Source of the DNA: Colius striatus
Lineage: Eukaryota > Chordata > Aves > Coliiformes > Coliidae
Length of the DNA stretch: 64,000 nucleotides
Reading direction: 5' to 3'
NCBI RefSeq assembly: GCF_028858725.1
Contig: NC_084765.1
Span: forward strand, 7,829,501 to 7,893,500
Position 1 is the stretch's first letter. Each line of letters opens with the position of its first letter. Positions 1-13,680 of the stretch are shown piece by piece. The translations under genes and the position numbers were made by a program. The notes beneath the pieces were generated by a model, which worked only from the letters and a program-made list of their open reading frames with translations, did not search any database and was not told the origin of the DNA.

Positions 1-3000
1 GCCAGTTTGTTATGACATGACAGAAAAGACCCATGAGATAAGAAGACTCACAAGACAATGTGCTGTCATCCCTTCCTCTATCTGATCTTCACCATGTGTG
101 GTTTGCTGATTTCAAAAGTAAGTCGACCATTATGAAAATGTCCAATCCATTACTAGTCACCAGTGGCACTCAGTACAAACCTGGCCAGCTTCACCTCTCT
201 GACATATTTGCTAACAATGATCAGAAATGGTGACATTTGTCATGACAGGACTGTCACTTATTGACACTTTCTTAAAGCTCTGCCTCTACTCAGAGGGAGT
301 ACCTACTTGTTGCACCAGTTGCACCAGCTTTGAGCTCCCTTCAGCAACATATTTTAAAGTTAGAGATCTGTTACTTCTTGAAGGAAGGAGTGTTTCATCT
401 TTTTTGATGTCTACAAAAGTCTCTTGGGACTTGGTCTGGCTCTCATTAATTTCAAGGGGAGCTGGAAAAAGCACTAGAAGAGCTTTAGAAATAACAAACA
501 ATAAGAAAGAATAGGATATAAAAATAAAATTTACTGCCTCCAAATCCCCCCCATTCTTTTTTTTTACCTTTCAATAATGGTAGATGTGTCTTCTGCACAT
601 TTAAGCATCAGAAAAACATATAAACCATTTTTATTGCTTACAGCAAAAAATTTATCTATGTATTTCAGCTTAGATCTGCAAGAATCCACTTACATTTTAG
701 AACTGGCGCGAGAAAACAAAGTCAGTTTTATTTCATGCACAGCACTTTGTCCAGCTGTCAGCACAAGTCACTTTTACTGCTAAAGCAAAAGTGTGAAGCA
801 TCAAGTGGATCCCACAAAAACAATAAAAGTTTATTTTAAAAGACCACACCTTCTGCTCTGTTGTCTCTCAACACAGGAACAAGTAACAGCAAATTTCAAA
901 GCAGAATGAAAAGGAATGAGAACATCAAGCATTCAGGGGAGAAATCTAATTATTTCCTTAGCACCAAGAAGAACCAACGTTAGTAGTGAGTTTCAAAAAC
1001 ATTTACAGATTTTCTGCAACTCTCCCACACTTTGCTGTACAGACTGAAATCATGCTGCCATTGTGGTCAATAGGTTTGATATCAAGCTCAGGATCGTATC
1101 CTCTTATTACTAAGTCAACAAGCACCAAATTTATCCTTTTGTGATTTGTTTTCAACAATAAAGAGCTGTATGGTGGTGAGTTTTTCAACTAACCACTGGT
1201 TACACTAAATAGTACTCAAACTGTGATCTCTCTCAGCTATGAAGGTATGCATGTTTCTGGAAATGCCACATTTCACATAATTCATCAGCATAAGAATGAT
1301 AACACTAATTTAATCCTGGCAGCACTAAAAACCTCATTTTCTTTGAAATAAAACACAAAGGTAAAATCTAAAGTTAAAGTCTAAAGTGAATGGTAAAAGG
1401 TGTTACCAAACACTGTCTTCTGGATTTTGCTCCAGGTCACACTGATGTAAATACTATATATTTCTACTGCTTCTCACAGTTTCCTCAGCATTTACACCTG
1501 AAGGGGAACAATTCCTAAAACTACAATATGAAATTTGTCTCAACAGTTTAATTAGTGCTTGCTGCAAAAATGTAGTTCAAATGTGTGACATATAAAAACA
1601 GCAGATTATAGGAAGAAGAAAAAAAAGCAAACCTCTAATTAAATTATATGTCATCCAAACCCAGGATGAATACTTAATAGTTCATCTACCATAGAAGCCA
1701 CTGTATGTGAAACGGGGTAATATATAAACAAAGTGCTTTATCTGGGGTATGACTGGAAGCTCCAAGATTATAATGTCCTTTAAGATAACATTCCAAACCT
1801 ATCCTTTTAAGTTTTCAGCCAAGAATTTGTTTTTATAATTTCCTTGCTCTTGGCAAAAGGAAACTATACCTCAAGCTCAGTTCTCCCTCTCCTTCAATAC
1901 TGCTACCACTCCCCTACTTTTTGCCAAAGAAATGATACAAGCATTTTGAAAACCAAAACTACAAGGAACCAGCTATAGCTGCTCTTTTGTTGCTGTTTCT
2001 TTCTTCATTACAATGAGGTATCAAAAGACTGTTCATTTAAAACACAAATAGCAGTGTTGTTTTATCTACAACTAGATCTCACCCTGCAGATCCCAATCGG
2101 GTCTCCTTGTGCGGACAAGGCCTGGTTCCTATCCCAGGGTGACACAGCTGAGACCCTCTTCTGTATGGACAGGAGTTTCGGGATTTAGTACCAGTATAAC
2201 TCTGCTTCTACAATATTTCTTGAAAGTCCAGTACTCGCCCACAGAAATAAGAGTTTTAACTTACTTTTCTACTCCTGGACTGTGGGCTGTTCTGTCACTA
2301 AGAGCAGCATTTGACGCAGTTTTAGGAATCCTAAGGGCTTAAATCACTACTGTCTCCCCAAACTGTCTATAGGCTACTAGGAACACCTCTAGTTCCTAGC
2401 ACATCCCTTTAATTCCAATATGCACTGTGTGATGAGGTCATTTATTGAGCATGACCATTAATAAAACCACAGAAGGGAGATTTTTAGGGAGTGTCTGCTC
2501 CCTTCTCTACCAGCTGCAGGGATTTTCTAATCACTTTATACTGCCATGGCACTGAAATTAGATTTAACTGCATTTCTCGGGGGAAGAAAAAGCTGCTGCA
2601 GGATAAATATAAAGCTAATGTTGAGCAGCTTTGAAAAATCTCAGTCTTAAATAATGACAAATAACATCACTCTCAATTGCACTTTGTAAAAGGAAAAAGA
2701 TGTTGCAATGATTTTCCTTTTTTTTTCCTGATAGCCACACCTCCACATGACACTAAAGCAAACACTATATATCACTACAGAGACTAAGTCCTCACTTTGT
2801 TGAGCAACACCAGAGTGAAGCTACACCACTATATAAAAAAAAAAAACAACAACCCTTTTCCTGTTTAATTTTGCAGGAACCTAAGCACTCACAGTCTACA
2901 AAATTAAATCTCTTTTACACAAGTTGTACAGGCTGTACAGAAATGTCCTCTAAAAAAGAAAGCAGATATTTGAATTGTACAATAGTTTTGCAGTAAATTT

Positions 3001-4551
3001 TTGGTGTGGAGAGATAAGCACAGGGTATGTATGCAGGCGTGTGTGGTTGGTTGTGTAAGCCTCATGCTGTTGCTTGCAGTCTCCTGATTAATGAAGTCCA
3101 GTTCGTGATCTGCTGAGAGTCAGCATTTGTTTTTTCAGAAAGAATTACTGTATTTTGTCTCCTGTCTTTAGGATACTCAGGGGGAAAACCCCTTCAGTGC
3201 AGTAGGAACAATTCTTTTTTCATCTTCATCACCGAAAAGCATTCGGAATTTTAGGAGAGGAACAAAGGCCTTTCTTAAATAAAAAAGCCCCCCCAAAAGA
3301 CGAAAAAGTTAAATAGAATTTCACCTTTATTCCCCAACAAATGAAAACCCAGACAATGGGAGAGCTTGTCCCATCATACTTACTCTAAGAGGCTCTGGGG
3401 CGGCAAGGAGAAACAGAAACAGGTTCATGACCGATCGGATTCCTCCCCTGCTCCAGTTAATTCAGAGAAGTGTTCAAATTTGCAGTCTTCGCTGTCTTCT
3501 ACCACCAGATTTACAGCTTATGCAGATGCTGCTTTACAGGCTCTGCTTATCATACTATCCATGTTGCCGTCCTAGTGCAGGTATGTTTTAAATGCTCCTT
3601 TCCTCTATTAAAAGGCTGAATTCTGGTCTTTCACCCAATGTCTGCAACCAAAGGCCTTTCTCTGAGCTTTGTTTGTATCTCTGAAATTATTTCATTTCAG
3701 CTAATATCAGCAGTGATATCAGGAACACTTGCAATTAAAAAATTTGGATCTCTTTAAAAACAGTTAACTAAATTAAAATGGGCTTGTTAAATTTTACCCT
3801 TCAAAATCATAGTAAGTGCCTGCCTTAAAGAGCTACCCAGTCCAAGTTGGAACTTCCACAGCAAAAATCATACAAGTGTTTTCATGAGAATGTGGAAAGT
3901 TAAAACAACAATTATTGATGATGTGCATCGTATTAGACAATTTGGATTTAAAAATACTAAGGAAATAACATAACTATAACACAGGTATATGTAAATGAAA
4001 GAACAAGAACTGAAGTGTGCAAATAACAATGAGCTTGAAAGTGGAGGACTAGAATCAAAGAATGAAATGTTTTTCTTCTGGAACTAATAATTAGCACAAA
4101 CAAGGTCAGACAATTTCCTCAAGAATAAATATAGAAGTATTTTTATGTTGTTTTCCCCCTTTGTTTTTTGACCAGTATTTGCTAAATACTCCAACTGCTC
4201 AGCACACAAGTGTTTGGTCTACAGCTCAGTGCTAGAGAGGCAAAGACACAGCACTCTGTGACTTTCACACAGAACACTCTGGGCCAATGACTTCTTTATG
4301 CTTTACAGACATTTATAAATGGATTTTTTAAAAACAAACACACCCATCTCTTTGTTTTAGAAGGCTGAACTAATGCTGTTATTTTGGGTAAGTTTCCACT
4401 ACATAATCAACTATAAAATGATAGCACAGGTTTGTTGGGCAGGTGAATGCAACAATAGTAAAAAAATGAACAAGTTAATCTGAGGAAAAGTCATCTGAGT
4501 GGCTGGTTTTATATACAGAACATTTTAATTCACACCCCAGTAATATTCTGA
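1..4551. other. Intergenic sequence, no gene seen
   Basis: AT-rich sequence with no exon-like ORF flanked by credible splice sites and no recognisable repeat. A poly(A)-signal-like AATAAA near 820 has no associated coding sequence. By human synteny this should lie between WT1 and EIF3M. Confidence 0.6.
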
Positions 4552-4650
4552 TTCACAGAATCACAGGAGGTTTCAGGTTGAAAGTCTTACCTGGAGGTTA
4601 TCTGCTTCACTCCCTGCACTCAAGCAGGTTGATCTAGAGCTGTTAGCCAG
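4552..4650 (-). mobile_element. Old, diverged CR1 LINE remnant
   Basis: TTCACAGAATCACAGGAGG followed by a loosely matching GTTGAAAGTCTTACCTGGAGG resembles the CR1 3' end read in reverse. Much more diverged than the other copies, so the far boundary is uncertain. Confidence 0.6.
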
Positions 4651-7600
4651 GACTGACTGTCTTCTTATATCTGGGCTGACACAACTTGAAAGCAATTACA
4701 GCCCCTCAGGAGAGACTTTTGCAGGCATTTTTGTTTGTAATCTCAGCTTTCCCAGAACTATAGAAAGATGTTTTTTACGCTGATTTCTTTGTATCTGCTT
4801 TGTACAGCTTTTCAGAAGTACTAAGCAGCCACACATATCAGGAAAGCTTTCATTTCTATCAGTGATCTCTGTCAGATTTTCCTTCTGGATTATATCAGAT
4901 TTTGGATTATTTATTTGCTCCTAAATACTATTTCATATTGGTAGCATACAAGGAGAGAAAAGACAAAAAAGGACATACAGATCTGAAGGGATTTCTAACT
5001 TGGTTATGTTTTCAAAGTTGTAGATTTTAACAACTTCGTACTCCAACCTGCTACTTAAAGATCTGTGAAATCCAGAGCACACATCCTCCTTGGCTATAGG
5101 TTTAAAATATTTTTAAACATTAAAAATTAGGTATCTTTACGCAAACTTTTTGTCACTGCCTGTAATTCTATCTCCTAACATCCATTATTCAAAAAATATA
5201 TGTTAGAACAACTCCTTTAATACCTCCTTGACATTTATCCAGGAGAACACAAAATTTTTTAAGACAAGACGTACAGGGTGAACTTAATCTTTCAAATAAT
5301 CTTTGCAGTGTACAAGAGATTTTCCAGTGTCTTTATCTCTTGAGCTTAAAAGAGTTACCAAAGTTAAAAGGCAAGATTACAGTTATCAGACCAGTATTTC
5401 AGTTTTAAGAGATGGACTATTGATCAAGCTGCTCTGAGTAAGCACCACATGAAAGATTTCCAGTCCAACCAATAAGACAACAAAGTGTTATTTCAGTCAA
5501 GAGGATCTATTTGAACATTTAATCAAATTGTCCACTGAATAAAAATTATATACAAGGTATATGCAAAAAGATGATTTTAAAGAAATGTGTACACTTTTCC
5601 TATGACAGGTAGAGATCAGAATTTGTTTTAGCTACCGTGATAAAACACTAACAAACTAGCCATCTCAAAAACATTATTCAGGGCTTGGAAAAGGGAATCT
5701 GAAACAAAACTAAACAGAAAGATTCAGACACGAACAGTATTCTCTCTTGGATCCAAGTCAAATTAATTTGCAAGTGAGAAATCATCAGTATATGTGTTTA
5801 ATTCTTTTATATAGAAGTATCTGCTTGCAATTAATAGATGGAAAGCAACCAGAGGAAGTGCCCATTCTAAGAAAATGTAATGGAGCACTTCATTAAAAAG
5901 ATGTATTTTCAAATCAGTCTGACCACAGTCTGAACTCATTTGAAGAGTATATTATTGCAGAGAAAGGATTTTGTATGCTCATAGCAAGGGTTGACTGTAT
6001 TTATGCCATTTTGAACATCTCTCCATTGATAAACAGCTCCACTTGTTTTTAAAGTTGTGTTCACTTATGTCTCTGGGGCACTGGCTCAATACTTCCTAAG
6101 TATATTTTATGCTATTTTTGTTATTTTTATTTCACAGGAATTTTCTTTCAGGGTACATCTTTTGTTTCCACAGAAATAGCACTAGTTGCTTGTGTAGTCC
6201 TGGCATTTTCTAGGGACACTAAAGGAAGCTGTTATCTGCCATGCCATGTTACTGTGCTTCTGCTGAGGGATGGGACATAGTGTGCTACAGGCCAAATATC
6301 TTTCTAAATTAAGCTCATAATCTCTCTGTTTTAGGTAGCATTGCTTAGTAAATATTAACATGAAAAACCTCATTTGCAATGATCAGGTATGGCTTCTTCT
6401 TCTGTGCTCTCTTTGTAAATAAACTGTGAAAGGCCGTCTAAACAGTTTACAGTCTAGAGCTGTGTAAGTGTTGTGGAAAACACTTCAAAATGTGCTTTCA
6501 GAGAACCCACATCCTTTATTTTTAGCTCATATACACTGGGGGTGGTGGGGGTGGTGTGTGTGTGCACTACATTGCACTCCCAAACATTTAACTTGAGCCT
6601 TTATCATACAATCATTTGAATAACATGTAAAGAAGTTGATCCTTGGAACCTAATTCAGGTAAGTCCTGAACAGATAAAGATTGTCTATCTAAGAATAAAT
6701 TGGATTTTCAAAGACGTTGAAGATGTACCTATGAATTGCTTCAAGGTTTTCAATTAAAAGTACTTCTCAAGACTTTTGAGGAACTTTGTAAAGGAACAGG
6801 CCAAATCCTTACACATAATATAACAACTGCTACTGTGATTAACTTGGAAATCCCACAAATATCACCTTGTGAGCTCAGAAGTTGTCACAAGAAACAAAAA
6901 TATAGCATCCAGAAATAATTCTTTGCAATGCATCACTCTGCAGCCTAAACTCTCAAATATTTCTCTGTAAATACTATTCTACATCATTGTCACCAGCATC
7001 ATATATGAAGACACGGTTAACTCTTGCAGTTGCCAAATTATGTGTTATTCTTAAATCTGTGAGTAGTCTTATTGGCTTAGATAGGAAGCCAAATCATAAG
7101 AAAAAGTCCCTTTAAGATAAAACTGTGACTCAGAAAGCAGCACAACCATTCTAGCTTTAAGGCCCATGATAAACTACTTTCTCCAAGGCAGTATTTGCCA
7201 TTTGTAGATCAATTGCTAGCGATTAATATAACCTTTCTGATAATAATTCATCAAAGCTCTAACTTAGGTAGACTGCATATTTCCTTTACACACAAAGTAT
7301 GCTCATTTTTAATCTAACCAAATTCACAGGGAGGGACTGAAAATTTTATTTCTTTGTGTCTTCTTTTTAAAATCTGCAGCAAACTAAACATAGACATCTC
7401 CAAAAGAAGGAGGCTGATGATGAGAAATCAGAGTTTTCACATTTGGAGAAATCTAAATGTATGTCAAGGCATCTTTTTCCAAAAGTGCTTGTATCATGTA
7501 CTTTGACTGTAATCTCTCTCTTCTGTACCCTGATGGCCCATCCTTGTCTTTCACGACTGACAATCCTCACTGGCTGCAATAACACAGCTGGATGTTGGAG

Positions 7601-10600
7601 GTGACCCTGCAGCCCCTGCTGCTGTGGGGTTTAGCTCCCATCACTGCCAATGCAATGTTCGACACCACAGGCCTCTCTCAGGCAGAACTCTCGCCCATTG
7701 CAACTCTCTTCCTGACTATTTGGATCTCAGCTACCCCTATGAAGCAATTTCCTGATTCTTTCAGGCTCATTTCTCAACTCCCAGGTAACAAATTTTCAAC
7801 CTGATTACAACTGGGCTAGTTTAGTGCAGACTCTTTTAAAGCAGTTGCATAATCTGAGCTGCTCCACTGCAGCTGTTGTACAAAAGTTATTTATAAACTG
7901 TAGACAAAATCTGTACATATTTACAAAAGCCACTATGCAAAATAGCAAGAAATACTGCATCACACCATGGTTATTGTTTTCACTAGAACCTTTCTGTTTT
8001 TTCAGTTCTCACTGTAAGAAACCCAGAGCCGCATTTTGGATTTGACTGGGAAAGAATTTAAAGCTTTGAAATTCTTATTCAAAAATTTAACCTTGCCAAA
8101 TCAATGTCATCATTAATGTAATTAAAAAATATTGTATCTTCTTAAAATGGAAACTGACTACATGACCAGTAACATCAGGATTTTTTGAAATAGCCTTGGG
8201 GAAAGGCTTGCATTAGAGTTGTGTACAATCAATCACCTTTGCTTGCCCATTTGGTATCATATAATCAAAAAAAGGAGGAAACAGAAAGTTTCCAGAACAT
8301 AGCATTTGCAAGATTATTAGCCAGCCTTCTCCACTCTTTCAAGGAGACACAGTCAAAATAGGTGGAATAAAGTTGGCAGTGGGATCAAGATTAATCTTAT
8401 CTGGTGTTAGACTATATTTGTTTTTACAGATACTGCACTAGAGAGAAAGGTGGGGCTCAGTGTGGTATCATGGAGGACCAGTGGAGGCCCAACGGAATTC
8501 CAGGCCCTAGGATAGACTTTTTTTGAATCAGCTGAGGTCACTAGGTTTGGAAAAACTCTTGAGCCATATGTGGTGGTCAGAGACTCGTTGGCTGAGGAAA
8601 CTGTAGAAGAGTACACTGACGTGAACCTGAGCCTCTCTTGTGAATTCTTCCTCTCAATGGTAAAATAAATGAACTGGATCCAAATTAGAAACACATTACC
8701 TAAGTTTATTAGAAGCTTAATCGTCCAGACAGACAGAGAATCTTGGATGAACTTCTCTGCAACTCCATTTCTAGCATTCAGCAGAGGAAATAAAAACGTA
8801 ACACACTAATGAAACACTAAGTTAGAATCACCCACCCACCAGCTGGGTAAAATATTCTATTTATACTTCTTGAAAAATGAAATACAAGAAAATAAATGTA
8901 CCCTGGTTAGATAACATGAGTTGTACCACGAGTCCTGGAAGCACTGGGCAGTAAAAGTAGTAGTCAGGCAGTTGAAATTCTCTCTAAAAATACATTAGAA
9001 GTCAAGCAAGATGATCCATCACAAATAACATTTACTGTAAACTCAGCAGAGCTGACACAAGTCAAGTGAAAAGAGAGAACAACATATGGTGTCAATAGTC
9101 TCTAAGTTTTGTTTATCCCAACCCATCAATTCAAAAAAGTCTCAAGAGGCTTCTCAAACAAATGCAGCCTGGGGGGTTATATCCAGTCCCATCACAATAA
9201 AAGAAGGATCCTGCTTTGGCTATCACAAAGTGGCAGTGCCTCAATTCACACTCAGCAATACAAGTTCAGGTTATTTTTTTTTCCTGCTAAAAAAATTTAC
9301 TGGGGCATTGACTTGAAGCAGCCACTGTCATTACCTAATCTGAACTCCCACATAACACAGACCATTAAATTACACCAAGCTATCCCTGAATTAGCCTCAA
9401 ATATTCTGGAAGTCAAGGACAAAAAAAAGTGTGAGCACACAGTAACGGCCTACAATGGATTCCCATTTTTGGTGAACAATAGCAAGACTCAGTACCATAA
9501 CTTTCAGCCCAGCGAAAACTCATGGCAATTGACAAATCTTGGAGAAAGCTCCAGCATCTCTCTACCATTTTATAAATACGGAAACTGAAACTCAAAGGCA
9601 TCAAAGTTACGCACAGAGAAACTAACCTGTAACTAAACGCAAGGAAAATTTATGTGCACTAAAGGAGGTCTGCAGAATAGAGTTTAAATGAGATTCCAGT
9701 GCTACGCAGCCTTGCTGCCTGGGCCTTCATTTTACCCAAGTCACTATAGAGTCATCATAAAATAAAGAATTTCTGAGTCCCAGCACCCTGGTTTCTTTTA
9801 CAAAGGGGAGCTGCTGATTATTTTTATTTACATTAATTTGGTTTGCATTCTTGCAGAGGAGCAGCACAGTGGTTGGAAAGCAAACATTACATTTTTCACA
9901 GAAGAGACTAATGAAGTTACAGAAAGCAAACGTTCTGTTCCACAGAAGGCTCCATATGCCTGTCTAACCCAGCCATATTTCTGAGGTTAAATGATGCAAA
10001 GATAAAAAGCTGACTTTGTGAAACAAAGGTAAATAGCAACCCAGATGCTCTCATTCATATTCTGAAGTTATTGCCATCAGCTCTGTGACCAACACATTTC
10101 ACAGCTTGTGAATTTGCAACAATCATAAATTAGGACAGTAAGAGAGGACCAAGTATAGTCCTATAAACCTTTGCAAGGGTTTGCTTTATTTATATTCCAG
10201 TTGGGGACCCTACCAATGCTCTAAAGTTTATAAAAGTATTGGAATCCAGTAGAGTCCAATCCTCAAATGATTAATTTTATATTTCTGATGGCCAGGATTG
10301 TAACTATGTATTTGAACTGCTTCACAAGCTCACATACAATATAAAGATCTATGATTTATTCCTTACCCTTCTTCCAAGCAGAACTAGGGCCACCAGGTGC
10401 AAAAAACTCTGCAAACTTAACATCAAACAAGATCATGTCTCCAAGGAAGTGAACAACTCTTCCTTCTCAGAGGCTTTATTTAGCCCTCTTGGCTATCATG
10501 TGAGCAAAGTAATAAAAAAGGAATCTGTAAAAAGAGTTCCTAAGGCCACTAAATTTTTTTTCTGAAGGCATCACCAATCACACACAATACCTAAGTGCTA

Positions 10601-12350
10601 GATTAATAAACAAGTTCCCTTCTAAAGGAGTTTGTCTTTCTAAGTGAGATGCACTGATGAGACATGGGAGGGAGAACCTTGTAATGTTGCTCCATAAACA
10701 TGATTCCCTAACATCTATTTTGTGTGCTAAGCAATATACAACACTCTTGACTTTCCAGGATCCAGCATTTGCAGTTATCTTACATTCAATTCATAGAACG
10801 TTTTTTCTAGGATAGGTTATACTTATTGATGTTAAACTGCATTGAAAATATTTGTGACATCTGTCAAATTCATTAAAAAAAATCATTAAGGTCAGCGTAA
10901 CTGCAATAAATACAAAATTAATAGCAAAGGAGTTCTTTTAAAGTTACATTAAAATAACATTTGGCATCTGTCTGAATCTGACAAAATCCATGTAACTGGC
11001 TGCAGACACAATTTATCCTTGATTTCTTTATGCCTAGATGAGAAAGGTGCTAAACCATCCATATATTTTATTCACAGTGCTCCGTGTGCTAAAGCAGAGG
11101 AAGTGGTCTTAGAATTAAACTCGGGATTCTCAGTTCAGCTTCCTTTGGCTTACAGTTCTCCTTGGAAAAATTACTAATTATTTTGATCATTTTTGGTAAA
11201 TTTTGGAAAACTATATTTAATTTTTTCCCACAGCTGTAGTGAGGCAGAGTTGCCATACCTTGATGGTGTAAAATGCTCTGAACCTTCTGCACGGAAGGTG
11301 ATATACCATGGCAAAGTGCTATTGTTCTCTATACTGCTAGCAGTGCCTACTGGGGCATGCTGAAACAAAGCTTAAATTTAAACCTCATTTTACTAATCTC
11401 ACACCTTCTTTCCATTTCTGCATTCCCTATCTTCCCTTCATGACACTATGTCTTAGAAATACACCTTCTTGTGGTTCAGGAAAAAGGACACAGCAAAATT
11501 TGGACCTCTGTGCTACAACTGCAATCACTGGACAATGGCAGTTGCCCTTCAACAGGTTTCTGTATGTTCCGTGCAAGACATAAAAAGCCAGAAACAAATT
11601 AAATCACAATATAGCTGGGATAGTTTTGAAATTTGCCAAGTCAATTACTTAAACCAAAAAAAGCCTAATGAACAGTTTTACTTTGGAATGCACGTGCCAA
11701 GTATTGCTCATAGCTCAGTATGTAGAAAACAACATTACCAGGACATAGGACTGATCCTGTACCTTTCAGCTAAATCAAAATTACAAACAGGTGAAATCCT
11801 TTTTTCCAAATGTACCTCTGAATCTTTTCCCAGTTGTGCAGAAGCAGCCATTCTCACAAGGCTTTTAAGCACATCTTAAAATTGTATTTTTGTTACTTAG
11901 ATCCAAGTGACAAGAAAGATGAATCATGTCTCAGAATTTATCCAGCATTGCTAATTAAACTCATTCCTTGAGGCCTGAGAAGCACTAAACCATTGGAGTG
12001 TAACAGTAAAAACTAGTGATTTGAATAGAAGAATCATGAACTTTGGAAAAGAAAATATTACCCATCGGTGGAGCTCACAAAATAGCCCCTTACAGAAACT
12101 AAACCAGATTAATGAAGGTGAAGTCAAGAAAAACAACAGCTTTTAAAAGTCCTCATGTCTTATTTTCTAAAGAACACAACATAAAACAGACTCAGTACCA
12201 CTAAAAGCCTTTAACATGCACATATACATTTAACACAGAAAATAGAGAAGCAAGTTTTATAGACCCCATCTTACTATATTGCAGTGAAAGAAAACGCTTC
12301 ACTAAAACTTCTTTAAAAAAAAAATCTAAAGAGAAATTAACCTTCCAAGT
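4651..12350. other. Intergenic sequence, no gene seen
   Basis: AT-rich with a G/T-rich tract at about 6537-6565 (GGGGGTGGTGGGGGTGG then a short GT run). A 160-codon plus-strand frame at 9109-9588 (TTG start) and a 136-codon frame at 11469-11879 are open, but neither has recognisable protein content or splice context. Confidence 0.55.
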
Positions 12351-13680
12351 ATTTAAGTCCAAATTCTATCCCTTTGAAATCTGCCATACTTTGCTTAAAA
12401 CTGTCGAGCCAGATGTTTCGGTGCTACCAGTAATGTTTATGCTCAGCGAAAGAACTATGCATCCCTCCCAAGTTCCTGCTGAGGAGCCTGGAGACTGGCG
12501 CCTCAAGAGCACAGTCCATGAGGGCTCTGTTCCTCCAGTTTTCCACAAATGGAGCACAGATATGACAATTAAAATAGCAGCACCTGCCAGGATGATGTAG
12601 AGGCATGAGTGGCTACTGCGTCTGGAAATCCAAGCTAAAGATGACAAAGAGGAAGCCTTCCAAATCAGAAGTCATTGTTGAAATGCTGGATTTAATTCAA
12701 GGGTGATTCTCCTGCTAGGAATATCACAGGAGCCACAAGATGCTGCCTCCTTCAAAGGCAAGATGCTTCCAGTCAGCTGATGGGATGTATGTCACCTGCA
12801 CACAAGACCAGGACTTCTGATATTGGCAGCTAAGCTTGGACCTCGGTGAGATCAAGGAACTACAAACCAAGAGCTGTCACAGATGCCTCTCTCAGATAGC
12901 CATGACTTCTGCCTGCTGTGTGCTATTGAAAACCTGGCACTTGCCTCTGGCACTTGTGGCCTGACTTTCCAAGGCAATGACTTTCCAGGGCAACACTGGA
13001 ATTTCAAACTACTCAGCTCCTCCTGTAAATCAGCCACAGGAGGCTGTGATTCCTTAGCACAGCGCCATGCTGTGACCCCCTGTGTCACTCCCAAATCATG
13101 CTGGAACATTCACACAAATGTAAGTCCCACAGCTGGCAGAAAGGATCTAGGAGGAAACCTGACTCCTCACTGGTGACTATGGAATTGAACCTCTGTAACT
13201 CTAACAGTAGAGTTAGAGATGTCCTCTGCTTCATTAAAGAATGAATACATACATGCATACCTAAATGACTGTAGCACATATATATCTAATGTAAACCACA
13301 TTCCAGGACTTTATAACTTGCCTATAAACATCTGCTTTGATGAAGATGAGATATAAAATTCCAGTCTTCTATCATGTTCCTTTAAAAAAAGGGGAGAAAA
13401 GAATAATGTGATTTTTTTTAGAGTAATAAACAGACATCCTATGTGATTTCATCCAGTTGGCTGGATTATTCTGTTTTTATAATGCTATACTGGGGCTACA
13501 GTGGTCTGAGACACAGTCCATGTAGCAAGAACTTGCAGTCCCAAAGGCAGAGATGCAACAGCAAACATGGTGTTTATAATCTAGCCTCAGAGCAAAGCAT
13601 AACTTTGCCAGCAGCAGGACCAACAGCAGGTTGTAGCTGGTTGTAGGTGTCACTCTCTTGGATAAACTCATCTAATTTGT
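12351..13680. other. Intergenic block with somewhat higher GC and ORFs on both strands
   Basis: Composition is less AT-rich than its flanks and several 60-97 codon frames overlap on both strands (for example 12366-12647 minus and 12883-13176 plus). Includes a 16-bp tandem duplication at 12962-12993 (TGACTTTCCARGGCAA twice). No family recognised; possibly an old repeat. Confidence 0.4.
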
